Of a stretch of DNA of 34,870 nt, positions 15,901-25,093 are shown one piece after another. A model generated the notes under the pieces. It was not told the origin of the DNA. It was given only the letters and a program-made list of their open reading frames with translations, and searched no databases. How positions within the stretch are numbered: the first letter of the stretch is position 1; each line of letters opens with the position of its first letter. The stretch comes from a virus. The stretch covers positions 1 to 34,870 of IMG/VR virus record IMGVR_UViG_3300021962_000337; one strand, written 5' to 3'. The position numbers were made by a program, and so were the translations under genes.

Positions 15901-18900
15901 TGGACAGGGCGCAACTGAAGTTTACTTAATGAATCAGAATGTTCGTACAACTGATAGTGTAACTTTTGCAAATATAACTGGACCTTTATCTGGTAATGCA
16001 ACAACAGCAACAACCGCAACTTTCATAAATGTACAAGATACAAGAGCAACTGCTAGTACACCACAAACTCAAAATGCAAACCAAGGTGTAAGATTTGATT
16101 TTAAACAAAACTCAACAAATGGTTTAAGTGATGGTGGTACTTACAATGGTGTAATGTATTTCCGTAAATATGGAGGTACAAGTGACTGGAGTGGTGGTGG
16201 TGCAAACGAATTAGGATTTACCGATAATGGTAATATGTGGCTACGTTATGGTAGTTCCACATCTTGGGGTGCTTGGAAACGTATAATGGATACAACATCA
16301 TACGCTTTTGCAGCTAATATGGACCAAAATGTTCGTACAACTGATATTGTAAGATTTAGCCAATTGGGATTGGGTGGTGTAACACCTGATGTTAGGTTAA
16401 GTGCAAATGGAGATATTCATGTAAGTGGATACATTTATCAGGGTGGAACGGCTGGTTCAGTTGGAAGTTGGGGTTCACGAACAATTGTAAGTAGTGGAGA
16501 CTATTTTATTGATGCTCGTTCATTCCGTTTTGATAATGATGGATATGGGTCAAGCTGGTCATTTATTATTAATAGTTCTGGAAATGTTATTGCTAGTGTA
16601 GATATGAGAGCACCTATATTCTATGATACCGATAACACTGGATATTATATAAATGGGGCAGGTAACTCAAATTTAAATACATTACAGGCATATTCATATC
16701 AAGGTAATTCAAACGTAGCTGGTACTGGTAATGCATCATATCATCCATCTGGTATCTATTCAACCGGTACTAACTGGTTGTATGGTACAATGTATTTGAA
16801 TGTAAACTCAATCAACGATGCAGGTGATATTAGATTATATAATTCATCTTATCATTTTAGAGCAAGATACACCGCCGGTTCTGATGTATATCACGCATCT
16901 CTTAATTGGTATGGTTTACAATTAGGTAATAATGGTGCAAACTATATTGTAGCTGGTAGAACAAATCCAAATGGTTGGTTAGATATTTATGTAAATAATA
17001 CATCTGATTTTACGACTATTAATGGACAACATGCTGCAAGATTTGATTCCGATAGAATTGTATATATTTACAATCAGATTAGAACTCCATTTATATATGA
17101 TTTAAATAATACTGGATATTATTTAGACCCAGCATCAACATCTCGTTTTAATACAACAATAACTGATACAACATACTTCGGTTCTGATACTAATAAAGGA
17201 TATGCACAAGGATATGGAACATATTCATCTCTTTTCACAAAAGTAGCATACATGTCATTCGATTGGAATGCAAACTACAATTATTATTTTTACCATGGTA
17301 TATCATCAACTGATTTAAATGGTAGTTTTAGTGATTCAATGAGTATTAACTCATTTAATGATATTATACTAAGACTTGATTCAAATAATAATAACAACAA
17401 CTCTTATGTGCGATTTATGGATAATACCGATGGTAATAACCAATTTGCATATATTGGTAGAGAAAGTGGAAATTCGATTGCATACTTTGATAATAGAGTA
17501 TATGGTGCGATATTTTACGATTCGAATGATAGTGGATATTACATAGACCCTAACTCAACATCAATGTCAGCACTACGAATGAGAGGTGGTGCATTGTTTG
17601 GACCAAATCCAACTTGGGGAGCATACCTTTTAGTTGGTGGAGATGGTAGAAACGGATATGTAGATAGTGCATTTGCATCAGTAGCAACAACTAATGGTAA
17701 CTTACATTTAGATGCTGGTAGTGGTTATGCTACTTATATAAACTATTATGATGGTAGTGTAATTTATTTTGGTAATGGTGCCTATACTAACTGGGGTGAA
17801 TTTAGTAGTGGTATATTCTACGCATACAATCAAATGCGTTCCCCAATAATGTATGATTACAATGATACTGGATATTATGTAGACCCTAACTCTACTACAA
17901 ACATTCGTTATCTAAAAGTTAATACAACAGGTACATCATCAGCAACAAGAGCTCTTACAATTAAGCAAGACGGATTTGGTGAATACAACTATGGTTCATA
18001 TCCTGGAGCTTGGACATCGGCATTACAAATCCAAAATAATGATAATACCAAAATGATTTGGATTTCACCATTGGATAGTGGAAACTGGGCAAACTTTAGA
18101 GTAAATGGTTCTACTGCTGGATTACACTTTAATATGGGTGGTGGTATAAATGCAAATGGTACTACAACTTGGGAAATTTATAGTTCTTATGTTTATAGTG
18201 GATACCCTATATATGGTTCAATATTTTATGATTCAAATAATAGTGGTTATTATATAGACCCTACTGGTACATCTCGTATAGGTGGTATTGAAATTAGTGG
18301 ACCAAATGATTCAAGTCAAGGTATCTACTTCAGAGGTGTTACTGGTGATGCACCGGGTTCATACCATCATACAGCATTAGTTGAACGTTTATGGAGAAAT
18401 GGTGATGAATCGGAACTATTGATTTTCAAAGGTAATGATCCTGATACATCAACCATACATGACCGTATGAGAATTGCGGCAACGGGTAGAATTTTATTCC
18501 ACTCTACTGCTGGTTATGGTAACCTTAATGATTATATATCCGCAGCTGGTACTGGTAATATTGAAGGCAGTGGATATTTTTATGGTTCTGAATTCCATGT
18601 ACCTGGCGCAATTCAAACACCAATAATGTATGATAGAAACAACTCTGGGTATTTTGTAGACCCAGCTGGACGTTCTCGTTTATCATCAATGGATTATGGT
18701 AATGGTAGTTACTATTTAGCAGGTGGTTCTTGGGGTTATAGACACAATACTCCGTATGGATATATTGAATTTGGACCTGCAAACTCATCACATGCACACA
18801 TTTATACTGACCGTTCAAACTTCTACTTTAACGTATATGACCTTTACGCAAATGGATATAGAGTAGCACTTTATAACTATTGGTACGGAAATATGTACTT

Positions 18901-20785
18901 AGGAAGTGGTGGTGATTTTTACGCAACTATTTTCTATGATACAAATAATACTGGATATTATTGTGACCCTGCTTCTACGAATAGATTAAACTTTGTAAAC
19001 TCAAACAACCACTATATTCAACCTGGTTATATGTTGTATAGTGATAGTGGTGGTTGGACTGGTGAATATAATAAAATACAATGGCATAGTTCCCACATGT
19101 ATTTCCAAAAAATGCAAGAGGGATATTGGATATTCAGAAGACCTTCTGGAGCCGAACCGCATCTATTTGCGGTAGATGGTAACTACTATAACTCATATAT
19201 GGGTTGGATGAGTAACTACATTAACCAAAATGTTAGAACCGATGCTTCTCCAACTTTCTATGACCTTTATGTAAACGGATGGTTTAGAAATAACACAAAC
19301 GGACATGGTCTATATAACCAAAATAGAGGAATGCACTGGTACACCAATAATGGATATTGGAAATCAGCTGGTGGTGGATATGGATATGGTGGTATTGTAA
19401 TGTACAATAACTACGAATCTGATTTAAGAGGATACTCTGGATATTGGGATGGTAGTGGATTTGGTATGTTAAATAGTTCTGGTAACTGGCAAATTCGTAT
19501 TGAATATGGTAACGCTCACATGGAGTTGTATCGTATTACTTATATGAACGATGCTAGAGCATACATTTACTATGATAGAGATGATACTGGATACTATATT
19601 GATTCTAACTCTCGTTCTCAATGGTTGGGTTTAACTGATAGAGGTAAGGGTAATATAGGTCTAAGTGGTAAATCAAATTATAGAAGACCTCAAGATTATA
19701 CAGGTGATAGAAACTATTGGACAGGTGCTGAAGGTTGGGGTACTACTGACTTTAACTGGACAATGGATTGGGGTTCTGGATTTAATGATTCTTGGTCTAA
19801 CCCAGGTAACCAGCCTCCTGGTACATCTCACTGGTTGACAGCACAAGCTTTCCACTACTCTTGGACTTATGGTGGTGGTTATGGTTGGCAATTGACTGGA
19901 GGACCTGTTGATAGATTATGGTTTAGAAACTCTTGGTCATCTCCATCGGGATGGAAAGCACAAGTCGATTCAAATAACAGAGGAGAATATTGTATTCCAA
20001 CATACGATTATAACCACTATTCAAGAGTTTACTTTACTTACAATAGAGGATACTACGCAACTCAAACCGATTCGGCGATGTTGCAACCATATTCTACTGG
20101 TAATAATGGTGCGTTCATGTCATTCCACAAAGGTGGTTACTATGCACTTAACTTAGGTTTGGATGGTGATAACGTTGTAAGATGGGGTGGTTGGTCTTCT
20201 AGATGGCAGAGATACTATTTGAATGATGATACATTGGGTACTCCTTATGTATTACGTTCAAACTTTGATAACTATGGTGGTGGTGGTGTATGGGTATCTG
20301 ATGATGGTGACCTTTGTGATTTGAACGATGGTTACTTAGCATTAAGAGCATCTTATGGTTTAAGAATACATACTGGTAATAGAGGGGGTGGTGCTACTAT
20401 CGCATTAAGATATGATGGACAAATTATTGCATCAAATAATATTATTGCGTATGGTTCTCCATCGGATAGAAGATTAAAAGAAAATTTAAAACCTTTAGAA
20501 AATTCATTAGATAAAGTAATGAAAATGAGAGGTGTTGAATTCGATTGGAGAGAGGGTACTGATGAATACGAAACTACTGGATTGAGACATGATATAGGAT
20601 TTATAGCTCAAGAAATTGAAGATATAGTTCCTGATTTAGTTAGAGCAGGCGAAGATGGATATTTAGCAGTTAGAGATAGAGGTATCCCAGCATTGTTATT
20701 AGAAGCTATCAAAGAATTAAAAGGTGAATTAGATGAAGCTAAGGCTGAAATAAAAAATTTAAGAGAAAAATTAGGGTTTGAGTAA
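12917..20785 (+). CDS. Giant tail fibre with collagen-like blocks and C-terminal S74 chaperone (fibre B)
   Basis: A 2622-residue fibre. Residues 1-225 share SGS-type shaft modules with fibre A ([31 protein letters not shown]). Residues about 228-558 are collagen-like; about 559-675 form a globular insert ([20 protein letters not shown] and onward); about 676-814 are collagen-like again. Then [13 protein letters not shown] modules follow, with repeated MNQNVRTTD elements, and from about residue 1230 eight YDxNNTGYYxDP repeats in an aromatic, Gly/Asn-rich body. Residues 2516-2622 are a Peptidase_S74 intramolecular chaperone with [12 protein letters not shown]. In this family the Ser/Lys dyad drives self-cleavage just before the Ser, after trimer folding. 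A short coiled coil ends the protein. It is the last gene of its operon. Confidence 0.92.
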   Translation: MEYLGGNPNGLNQLSSSLIALYVSGSKIANFTSESVNVVGNFTASGIQTNLIVSQSNSPISVVGNVKITGSLNISSSISASIFQGDGSGLFNINASAIGDLAQLKSGSAIAQISPNKGLIINTGVSVDNFLIVSGSGIFKGDIQVAGKVTTTELHTTFISSSVIFSSGSNKFGDNVLDRQEITGSLSVSGSIGVTGNTIPTDDTTNEVLVVNLTTGRIGRRFAAATSGTSGTSGSSGSGGTSGTSGSGGTSGSSGSGGTSGTSGSGGTSGTRGTSGSGGTSGTSGSSGSTGSGGTSGTSGSGGTSGTSGSSGTSGSGGTSGTSGSGGTSGTSGSNGSSGSGGTSGTSGSGGTSGTSGSSGSTGSAGSSGSGGTTGSAGSSGSGGTTGSAGTSGLTGSSGSSGTNGSSGINGTSGSGGSSGTAGSGGISGAGGSAGTSGTGGTSGTSGTSGSTGTGGTSGSSGIGGAGGTGGTSGTSGSSGSSGSSGSGGSSGTSATSGSSGLTGSSGTGGTSGTSGTSGSTGSAGSSGSGGTTGTSGSAGTSGTTGTSGSGGTSGQSGGIKYDFSTITTDSDPGNGKVQYNNATIASATFIYIDILDQSGNNQLAWFNSWDDSNTPNNRGNIILSSRDSGTINNIFTITGNVTNASGYFKIPVIYVSGTLPTNNAQLVVGFARTGDSGTSGSSGTTGTSGSAGTSGTSGTTGTSGSAGTSGSAGTSGSGGSAGTSGSGGSSGTTGTSGSGGTSGTSGTAGTAGSAGTSGSAGTAGSGGTSGTRGTSGSGGTSGTSGSTGSSGTSGSGGTSGTSGSAGSSGSGGTSGLLSLTGTTDNGVITLNGTAPNGTVESNLTFDGTLLTVTGNATITGNLTVSGTTTTINTETILLADNIITLNSNFTSGAPTENAGIEVRRGSSSTVSFYWDESSDRWYADNTLQVNGNVVLSGTIDTGQGATEVYLMNQNVRTTDNVQHATITATNGVSVTGGNLSVGAGNITISGTIDTGQGATEVYLMNQNVRTTDSVTFANITGPLSGNATTATTATFINVQDTRATASTPQTQNANQGVRFDFKQNSTNGLSDGGTYNGVMYFRKYGGTSDWSGGGANELGFTDNGNMWLRYGSSTSWGAWKRIMDTTSYAFAANMDQNVRTTDIVRFSQLGLGGVTPDVRLSANGDIHVSGYIYQGGTAGSVGSWGSRTIVSSGDYFIDARSFRFDNDGYGSSWSFIINSSGNVIASVDMRAPIFYDTDNTGYYINGAGNSNLNTLQAYSYQGNSNVAGTGNASYHPSGIYSTGTNWLYGTMYLNVNSINDAGDIRLYNSSYHFRARYTAGSDVYHASLNWYGLQLGNNGANYIVAGRTNPNGWLDIYVNNTSDFTTINGQHAARFDSDRIVYIYNQIRTPFIYDLNNTGYYLDPASTSRFNTTITDTTYFGSDTNKGYAQGYGTYSSLFTKVAYMSFDWNANYNYYFYHGISSTDLNGSFSDSMSINSFNDIILRLDSNNNNNNSYVRFMDNTDGNNQFAYIGRESGNSIAYFDNRVYGAIFYDSNDSGYYIDPNSTSMSALRMRGGALFGPNPTWGAYLLVGGDGRNGYVDSAFASVATTNGNLHLDAGSGYATYINYYDGSVIYFGNGAYTNWGEFSSGIFYAYNQMRSPIMYDYNDTGYYVDPNSTTNIRYLKVNTTGTSSATRALTIKQDGFGEYNYGSYPGAWTSALQIQNNDNTKMIWISPLDSGNWANFRVNGSTAGLHFNMGGGINANGTTTWEIYSSYVYSGYPIYGSIFYDSNNSGYYIDPTGTSRIGGIEISGPNDSSQGIYFRGVTGDAPGSYHHTALVERLWRNGDESELLIFKGNDPDTSTIHDRMRIAATGRILFHSTAGYGNLNDYISAAGTGNIEGSGYFYGSEFHVPGAIQTPIMYDRNNSGYFVDPAGRSRLSSMDYGNGSYYLAGGSWGYRHNTPYGYIEFGPANSSHAHIYTDRSNFYFNVYDLYANGYRVALYNYWYGNMYLGSGGDFYATIFYDTNNTGYYCDPASTNRLNFVNSNNHYIQPGYMLYSDSGGWTGEYNKIQWHSSHMYFQKMQEGYWIFRRPSGAEPHLFAVDGNYYNSYMGWMSNYINQNVRTDASPTFYDLYVNGWFRNNTNGHGLYNQNRGMHWYTNNGYWKSAGGGYGYGGIVMYNNYESDLRGYSGYWDGSGFGMLNSSGNWQIRIEYGNAHMELYRITYMNDARAYIYYDRDDTGYYIDSNSRSQWLGLTDRGKGNIGLSGKSNYRRPQDYTGDRNYWTGAEGWGTTDFNWTMDWGSGFNDSWSNPGNQPPGTSHWLTAQAFHYSWTYGGGYGWQLTGGPVDRLWFRNSWSSPSGWKAQVDSNNRGEYCIPTYDYNHYSRVYFTYNRGYYATQTDSAMLQPYSTGNNGAFMSFHKGGYYALNLGLDGDNVVRWGGWSSRWQRYYLNDDTLGTPYVLRSNFDNYGGGGVWVSDDGDLCDLNDGYLALRASYGLRIHTGNRGGGATIALRYDGQIIASNNIIAYGSPSDRRLKENLKPLENSLDKVMKMRGVEFDWREGTDEYETTGLRHDIGFIAQEIEDIVPDLVRAGEDGYLAVRDRGIPALLLEAIKELKGELDEAKAEIKNLREKLGFE
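13598..14592 (+). repeat. Collagen-like block 1 of fibre B
   Basis: About 330 residues of Gly-X-Y, richer in GSG and GGT triplets than fibre A. Long identical words recur inside the block, such as [11 protein letters not shown]. The end is abrupt, at GGTSGQSGG followed by the globular insert. Confidence 0.9.
14945..15360 (+). repeat. Collagen-like block 2 of fibre B
   Basis: About 139 residues of Gly-X-Y restarting after the globular insert, with more Ala (GSA, GTA triplets) than block 1. It leads directly into [17 protein letters not shown], the module that also follows the collagen block of fibre A. Confidence 0.9.
16606..19640 (+). repeat. Eight YDxNNTGYYxDP repeats in fibre B
   Basis: The motif (I/M)(F/M/Y)YDxN(N/D)(T/S)GYYxDP recurs near nucleotides 16622, 17096, 17516, 17849, 18224, 18628, 18934 and 19570. 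It separates variable aromatic-rich segments of about 100-210 residues. Examples are [17 protein letters not shown] and [17 protein letters not shown]. The repeats probably mark conserved trimer-forming shaft joints between variable surface modules; this is inferred. Confidence 0.8.
20462..20785 (+). other. Peptidase_S74 intramolecular chaperone domain and cleavage point
   Basis: Residues 2516-2622 of fibre B begin [12 protein letters not shown], then [46 protein letters not shown]. The candidate catalytic Ser is S2516 and the Lys is K2521. Cleavage is expected just before S2516, releasing about 107 residues. Confidence 0.9.
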
Positions 20786-20794
20786 AAACTCATA

Positions 20795-20802
20795 TATTTA
20801 TA
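20795..20802 (+). promoter_or_regulatory. TATTTATA element before 20822
   Basis: TATTTATA lies 19 bases before the ATG at 20822, directly after fibre B, within the AT run catatatttatatatataaa. It is a candidate phage late promoter by recurrence. Confidence 0.5.
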
Positions 20803-20821
20803 TATATAAAAGGAAAGAACT

Positions 20822-21247
20822 ATGGCAATTAAAATAGCAGCACAAATAGGAACATCACAAGGTATAACTGATGGAGCTTATGTTAGAATTTATCGTTATG
20901 TGGTAGATAGAAACAAAGGTGCATTGGAATTATATGTGAACGTTTTTAAAGATGAAGAAAGTGCAAGACTTTTAGAAACAAATATTTCAAATCGTATGGG
21001 AGCGCCTATTAACGAAAGATTTCTTGCAAAAGTTGATGCAATCCCACATTGGCATTCATTATCTATGTATAGAGTTGAAGAAGAAGTAATTGATGGAAGG
21101 GTATATGAGAAGAAAGTTCCTGATTTTAGTGCTTTGGAAGGAGATAATATATTTGCAAAAGCATATCCTCTTTTAAAAGCAAAGATAGCATCTGACTTAA
21201 TGGAAAGAAATGTTATACAATCAGCAACGGTATTACAGGACGCATAA
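20822..21247 (+). CDS. Conserved-type phage protein of unknown function
   Basis: A 141-residue soluble protein. No signal peptide, membrane segment or catalytic motif is seen. The first half has beta character (AYVRIYRYVVDRNKGALELYVNVFKDEESA) and the end is helical (AYPLLKAKIASDLMERNVIQSATVLQDA). I do not recognise it by name. Its place between the fibre operon and the sheath gene, and its own promoter-like element, suggest a small virion or assembly protein. An AGGAAAG purine run ends six bases before the ATG and supports the start. The next gene follows after 10 bases, so the two are probably cotranscribed. Confidence 0.72.
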   Translation: MAIKIAAQIGTSQGITDGAYVRIYRYVVDRNKGALELYVNVFKDEESARLLETNISNRMGAPINERFLAKVDAIPHWHSLSMYRVEEEVIDGRVYEKKVPDFSALEGDNIFAKAYPLLKAKIASDLMERNVIQSATVLQDA

Positions 21248-21257
21248 ATAAAATAAA

Positions 21258-21545
21258 ATGATAACAAATATAGAAGATAAAAATTTATTTGGTAAAACAA
21301 TTAATACTGTTTTTACTAATTTATTAAGATATGATTTAGAGCAAGATGATTGTGTGATTAGATATGAATTAAGGTATAAAGACCCTAATAGAGAATCTGT
21401 AGCAATTCCAGATACTATAATAACTAGCGGTGAGTGGAAAGTTCCTGAAAATGTATTAAATGCATGGACTGGTAGTAATTTTTATTTAGCAGAGAAGTTA
21501 TGTGAAGATTTTGATTTAACAATTATAGAGCATCAAAATAGTTAA
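21258..21545 (+). CDS. Small phage protein of unknown function
   Basis: A 95-residue acidic protein, beta-like in the middle (DCVIRYELRYKDPNRESVAIPDTIITSGEWKV) with a helical end (SNFYLAEKLCEDFDLTIIEHQNS). No known motif is apparent. It starts 10 bases after the stop of the previous gene and has no separate promoter-like element, so it shares that transcript. The next gene is preceded by its own TATTTATA. Probably a structural or assembly accessory; this is inferred from context only. Confidence 0.68.
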   Translation: MITNIEDKNLFGKTINTVFTNLLRYDLEQDDCVIRYELRYKDPNRESVAIPDTIITSGEWKVPENVLNAWTGSNFYLAEKLCEDFDLTIIEHQNS

Positions 21546-21559
21546 TTTATAAAATACGA

Positions 21560-21567
21560 TATTTATA
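21560..21567 (+). promoter_or_regulatory. TATTTATA element before 21584
   Basis: TATTTATA (context acgatatttatacta) lies 16 bases before the ATG at 21584, in a 38-base gap. Candidate late promoter. Confidence 0.5.
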
Positions 21568-21583
21568 CTAAAATAATAAGAAA

Positions 21584-21970
21584 ATGGCAATTAATTATAC
21601 TTGGAAAATAACAGCATTAAAAAAATCAAATAGTGGTGATTTGGAAAATGTTATCATAGGTACAAGATGGGAATGTATTGGAACAGATAGTGATGGAGCA
21701 ACTGGAACTTTTGTTGGAGCAACTCCGTTCTCTGTAAACTCTGTAAACCCAGAAAGCTTTGTAGATTATTCATCTTTAACTGAAGATACGGTATTGGGTT
21801 GGATTAAAAATCACGTAAGTGGTTCAGGTCCTACAAACTATTGGCCTCATATTAGTGAGAGAATACAAAAAGCTATTGAAGCTAGTAAAGGAGTTGTTCA
21901 AGACGTAAATGAAATTGATTTACCTTGGTCACCTGTTTCTGGTTCTAACTCTGGTTCAATAGTACCATAA
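21584..21970 (+). CDS. DUF7936-like small phage protein
   Basis: A 128-residue protein beginning AINYTWKITALKKSNSGDLENVIIGTRWECIGTDSDGATGTFVGA and continuing SFVDYSSLTEDTVLGWIKNHV. This combination (W-x-I-x-x-L near the start, a W-x-C beta strand, then LTE-x-x-VLGWI) is typical of a small family widespread in T4-like marine phages and annotated only as DUF7936. Function unknown. The C-terminal SPVSGSNSGSIVP tail is low complexity. A strong terminator follows at 21994, so this gene appears to form its own short transcript. Confidence 0.72.
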   Translation: MAINYTWKITALKKSNSGDLENVIIGTRWECIGTDSDGATGTFVGATPFSVNSVNPESFVDYSSLTEDTVLGWIKNHVSGSGPTNYWPHISERIQKAIEASKGVVQDVNEIDLPWSPVSGSNSGSIVP

Positions 21971-21993
21971 TGATTAAAAAATATGATAGTTTA

Positions 21994-22033
21994 AATATCC
22001 AAAGCATTATATTATGTTTTGGATATTTTCTTT
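21994..22033 (+). terminator. Factor-independent terminator after 21970
   Basis: AATATCCAAA at 21994-22003 pairs perfectly with TTTGGATATT at 22018-22027. Inside it, GCAT and ATGT extend the stem (one G-U pair), leaving a TATATT loop. The stem is followed by TTCTTT. It separates the small-gene unit from the sheath gene. Confidence 0.8.
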
Positions 22034-22034
22034 A

Positions 22035-22042
22035 TATTTATA
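22035..22042 (+). promoter_or_regulatory. TATTTATA element before tail sheath gene
   Basis: TATTTATA lies just downstream of the terminator and 54 bases before the sheath ATG. This is the longest leader of the set and may reflect a structured or specially regulated 5' leader for an abundant protein. Confidence 0.5.
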
Positions 22043-22063
22043 TGTGTATTTCATAACTAGCAA

Positions 22064-22079
22064 ATACAAACTTAAAATA
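22064..22079 (+). repeat. 16-base repeat ATACAAACTTAAAATA, copy 1 (sheath leader)
   Basis: An exact copy of the sequence at 25070-25085. Here it lies 17 bases before the sheath ATG. Both copies are in 5' leaders of tail genes. Function unknown; it could be part of a promoter or a translation signal. Confidence 0.6.
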
Positions 22080-22096
22080 CAAATTGTAGAAATAAA

Positions 22097-24427
22097 ATGG
22101 CAGAAAGAATCGTATCACCTGGCGTATTCACAAGAGAAAATGACCTATCCTTCTTAGCACAAGGAATTGGTGAAATTGGAGCAGCATTTATTGGACCTTT
22201 TAAACAAGGACCTGTATTCGTTCCAACTATTGTTAGAACGCAATCAGAATTCGAAAGTATTTTCGGAACTCCTGATGGAACTTATTATACTGAATATGCA
22301 GTACAAAACTATTTAAGAGAAGCTGGCGTAGCTACCATCGTAAGAGTTGGTGGTGTTGGTGGTTATCAAGAAGCAGCACCTATCGGTATTTTTGCATCTG
22401 GTGGTCTTGTTGGTGAAAAACTAATTGGTGTACTACATTCAACTAAAACTGGAAATCAAAATGTTGCTAAATCAGTATCTTTGGTATCTGACCCAAGAGC
22501 AGCATATTCTGGTTCATTCTTAATATCAGGTTCTGATTTTGGTTGGGTATCTGCATCAATTTTACCAAAAGATGCAAATGACCTTTCTGATGTTTTTGGT
22601 ACTTCTCCATTTGGTTCTAAAAAAGCATACGCATATACATACTTTGAAAACTTAGCATCTGCATCATATTCAAACGCAGCAGCTGGTGAGTGGGGTGGTA
22701 CTGTTGTAAGTGCAACTGCACTTCCACAGCAAGATTACGCATTTGATGCACAAGCTGCTGAAACACCAATGGTACAATCTCAATTGATTAGTGGTGAAAG
22801 ATATGATTTATTTAAGTTTGTAACTTTAGGACATGGTACATTATATAATACTAAATTTAAAATTGGTATTTCTAATGTAAAGGCAGCTGGTGAAGATGGT
22901 TCAACTGATTATTCTGTATTTACTGTAACAATCCGTTCATTTGGTGATACTGATAAGAGAAAGAGTGTTGTTGAAACATTTAATAATGTAAACTTAGACC
23001 CTGCTTCTCCTAACTACATAGCTAGAAGAATTGGTGATAGATATTTCACAATTGGTTTGGATGGTAAAATGACTGAATTTGGTGATTATTCAAATAAATC
23101 ACAATATGTAAGAGTTGTAGTTTCTGATGCAGGTTCATTCCCAATATCAGCAGCACCATTCGGACATGGAGCATATACAAATCCTATTAAGGCAACTAAC
23201 AATGCACAAGCATTAAAAGTACCAGCAGCAATATACCAAACTAATTCTACCGGTAATACATCATCATCTCCAATATATTTTAGTGGATTTGATTTTGAAA
23301 CAACTGGAATTAAGTTAGATAATGCAAATTATATGAAACCAATCCCAACAAACGCTGAGACTGGTTCTAACGTATCATTTGCATTTGATGCAAATGGCTT
23401 AACTTATCAAATGACTGGTTCGGTTTCTGGTGATATGGTTAAAAGACAATTTATCTTAGGATTCCAAATGGGATTTGATGGTACTAATCCTGTAACACCA
23501 ATATTAAAAGCTGGTGATGCTGGATGGGGAGCTGGAAATACGCAAGGATTTAATTGTTCTACATCAACATCATCTGGTTCAGTAGCATATACTAAAGCAA
23601 TCGCAGCAGTATCTAATCCTGATGAGTATGATATTAATATGGTAGTAACTCCTGGTATTGTAAGAAGATTACACCCAGCTATTGTTACTAGAGTAATTGA
23701 TATGGTTGAGGAAAGACAAGATTCATTCTACATTGCTGATTTCAACGATTACGCTGATACAATCACTCAAGCAACTGATGAGGCTAACTCTGTTGATTCT
23801 AACTATGTTGGTACTTACTATCCTTGGGTTAAAACAATCGATACAAATACTAACAAACTTACAACTGTTCCACCATCTACATTACTTCCAGCGGTTTACG
23901 CTAGTAATGATAGATTGGCAGCTGAATGGTTCGCACCTGCTGGTTTAAATAGAGGTGGTATTGTAGGAGCAGTTAGTGTATTGAATAGATTAACACATGC
24001 GGAAAGAGACACTCTATATGAGAACAAAGTAAACCCAATCGCAGCATTCCCTGGACAAGGTATTGTAGCATTCGGACAGAAGACATTGCAAGATAAGGCT
24101 TCAGCATTAGATAGAATCAACGTAAGAAGATTACTTATCACTGTTAAGAAGTTTATCGCTTCTACATCTCGTTTCTTAGTATTCGAACAAAATACTTCAG
24201 AGACAAGAGGAAGATTCTTGAACACTGTTAATCCGTATTTGGAAACAATTCAACAAAGACAAGGTTTATACGCATTCAAAGTGGTGATGGATGAAACTAA
24301 CAACACTCCGGATGTAATAGACAGAAATATTATGGCGGGACAAATTTTCTTACAACCGGCTAAGACAGCTGAATTCATAGTAATTGATTTCAACATCTTA
24401 CCAACTGGAGCAAGTTTCTCAGCATAA
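22097..24427 (+). CDS. Tail sheath protein (T4 gp18-like)
   Basis: A 776-residue contractile sheath subunit. The N-terminus MAERIVSPGVFTRENDLSFLAQGIGEIGAAFIGPFKQGPVFVP is typical of T4-type sheath proteins, followed by a GTYYTEYAVQNYLREAGVATIVRVGG segment. The C-terminal 150 residues carry the conserved sheath core: DRINVRRLLITVKKFIASTSRFLVFEQNT, then FLNTVNPYLETIQQRQGLYAFKVVMDETNNTPDVIDRN and QPAKTAEFIVIDFNI. The middle (about residues 120-480) is a less conserved insertion domain, usual for this family. The length is slightly above T4 gp18 (659 residues). It polymerises around the tail tube and contracts during infection. It is flanked by its own terminator and promoter-like element, suggesting high independent expression. 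Confidence 0.96.
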   Translation: MAERIVSPGVFTRENDLSFLAQGIGEIGAAFIGPFKQGPVFVPTIVRTQSEFESIFGTPDGTYYTEYAVQNYLREAGVATIVRVGGVGGYQEAAPIGIFASGGLVGEKLIGVLHSTKTGNQNVAKSVSLVSDPRAAYSGSFLISGSDFGWVSASILPKDANDLSDVFGTSPFGSKKAYAYTYFENLASASYSNAAAGEWGGTVVSATALPQQDYAFDAQAAETPMVQSQLISGERYDLFKFVTLGHGTLYNTKFKIGISNVKAAGEDGSTDYSVFTVTIRSFGDTDKRKSVVETFNNVNLDPASPNYIARRIGDRYFTIGLDGKMTEFGDYSNKSQYVRVVVSDAGSFPISAAPFGHGAYTNPIKATNNAQALKVPAAIYQTNSTGNTSSSPIYFSGFDFETTGIKLDNANYMKPIPTNAETGSNVSFAFDANGLTYQMTGSVSGDMVKRQFILGFQMGFDGTNPVTPILKAGDAGWGAGNTQGFNCSTSTSSGSVAYTKAIAAVSNPDEYDINMVVTPGIVRRLHPAIVTRVIDMVEERQDSFYIADFNDYADTITQATDEANSVDSNYVGTYYPWVKTIDTNTNKLTTVPPSTLLPAVYASNDRLAAEWFAPAGLNRGGIVGAVSVLNRLTHAERDTLYENKVNPIAAFPGQGIVAFGQKTLQDKASALDRINVRRLLITVKKFIASTSRFLVFEQNTSETRGRFLNTVNPYLETIQQRQGLYAFKVVMDETNNTPDVIDRNIMAGQIFLQPAKTAEFIVIDFNILPTGASFSA

Positions 24428-24448
24428 TATAAAAACAAACAAATTAGA

Positions 24449-24456
24449 TATTTATA
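24449..24456 (+). promoter_or_regulatory. TATTTATA element before tail tube gene
   Basis: TATTTATA (context agatatttataatta) lies 21 bases before the tube ATG. Candidate late promoter giving the tube its own transcript. Confidence 0.5.
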
Positions 24457-24477
24457 ATTAAATAAAAGGGCAATAAA

Positions 24478-24975
24478 ATGGCAGATATTCTATCCTTCGA
24501 TAAGATGTTCTATACGAACTTCGAACCAAAAATGAAAAACCGTTATATTATGGAGTTGACTGATACGTCAATCCCATCATTTACGGTAAGTGCGGCTAAC
24601 CGACCAACAATTCAATTTGAAACTGTAAAAATAGACCACATCAACGTTTATAGAAAATTGAAAGGTAAAGGTGAGTGGCAAGACTTGGAAATTACTTTGT
24701 ATGACCCAATCGTACCATCAGCAGCACAAGCAGTAATGGAGTGGGTTCGTTTATCACATGAATCTATCACTGGTAGAGATGGATATGCGGAAATGTATAA
24801 GAAGGATATTGATTTCTATCTATTAGGACCTGTTGGTGATAAGATTGAACAATGGAAATTGAAAGGTGCATTTATCTCTCAAGCAAACTTTGGAGATTTA
24901 GCATATAGTACAACAAATGAGCCTGTAACAATCACATTAACATTAACTTACGATTACGCAATCTTAGAATTCTAA
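24478..24975 (+). CDS. Tail tube protein (T4 gp19-like)
   Basis: A 165-residue tube subunit, about the length of T4 gp19 (163). Features include KMKNRYIMELTDTSIPSFTVSAANRPTI near residues 19-45, WQDLEITLYDPIVPSAAQAVMEWVRLSHES, then QWKLKGAFISQANFGDLAYSTTNEPVTITLTLTYDYAIL. These are the conserved strands and the alpha-loop region of T4-type tube proteins. It stacks in hexameric rings inside the sheath and conducts DNA. It follows the sheath gene as in T4, with an AAAGGG purine run before the start. Two hairpins with a T-run end the transcript. Confidence 0.95.
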   Translation: MADILSFDKMFYTNFEPKMKNRYIMELTDTSIPSFTVSAANRPTIQFETVKIDHINVYRKLKGKGEWQDLEITLYDPIVPSAAQAVMEWVRLSHESITGRDGYAEMYKKDIDFYLLGPVGDKIEQWKLKGAFISQANFGDLAYSTTNEPVTITLTLTYDYAILEF

Positions 24976-24983
24976 AAAATATT

Positions 24984-25036
24984 CCTTACGGAAGCTACCG
25001 AAGGACAACCCTCATCAGAAATGGTGGGGGTTTTTT
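24984..25036 (+). terminator. Double-hairpin terminator after tail tube gene
   Basis: The first hairpin is CCTTACGG (24984-24991) with CCGAAGG (24998-25004), seven pairs and one bulged A, without a T-run. The second is CCCTCAT (25009-25015) with ATGGTGGG (25021-25028), one bulge, followed by TTTTTTATTTTT. The second is a normal factor-independent terminator. The first may stabilise the 3' end of the tube mRNA. Confidence 0.82.
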
Positions 25037-25060
25037 ATTTTTAAAAATTTAAATTTAATG

Positions 25061-25068
25061 TATTTATA
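25061..25068 (+). promoter_or_regulatory. TATTTATA element before gp26-like gene
   Basis: TATTTATA lies 25 bases before the ATG at 25094, just after the terminator T-run. Candidate late promoter. Confidence 0.5.
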
Positions 25069-25069
25069 T

Positions 25070-25085
25070 ATACAAACTTAAAATA
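25070..25085 (+). repeat. 16-base repeat ATACAAACTTAAAATA, copy 2 (gp26-like leader)
   Basis: Identical to 22064-22079. Here it starts one base after the TATTTATA octamer and ends eight bases before the ATG at 25094. Confidence 0.6.
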
Positions 25086-25093
25086 ATAAAGTT

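Noticed and set aside
518-20785. Diversity-generating retroelement acting on the fibres
   Set aside because: No reverse transcriptase gene and no template/variable repeat pair with adenine-specific differences is seen in this window.
20780-20792. Hairpin TGAGT/ACTCA around the fibre B stop as a terminator
   Set aside because: Only five base pairs and no clear T-run directly after it; too weak to call.
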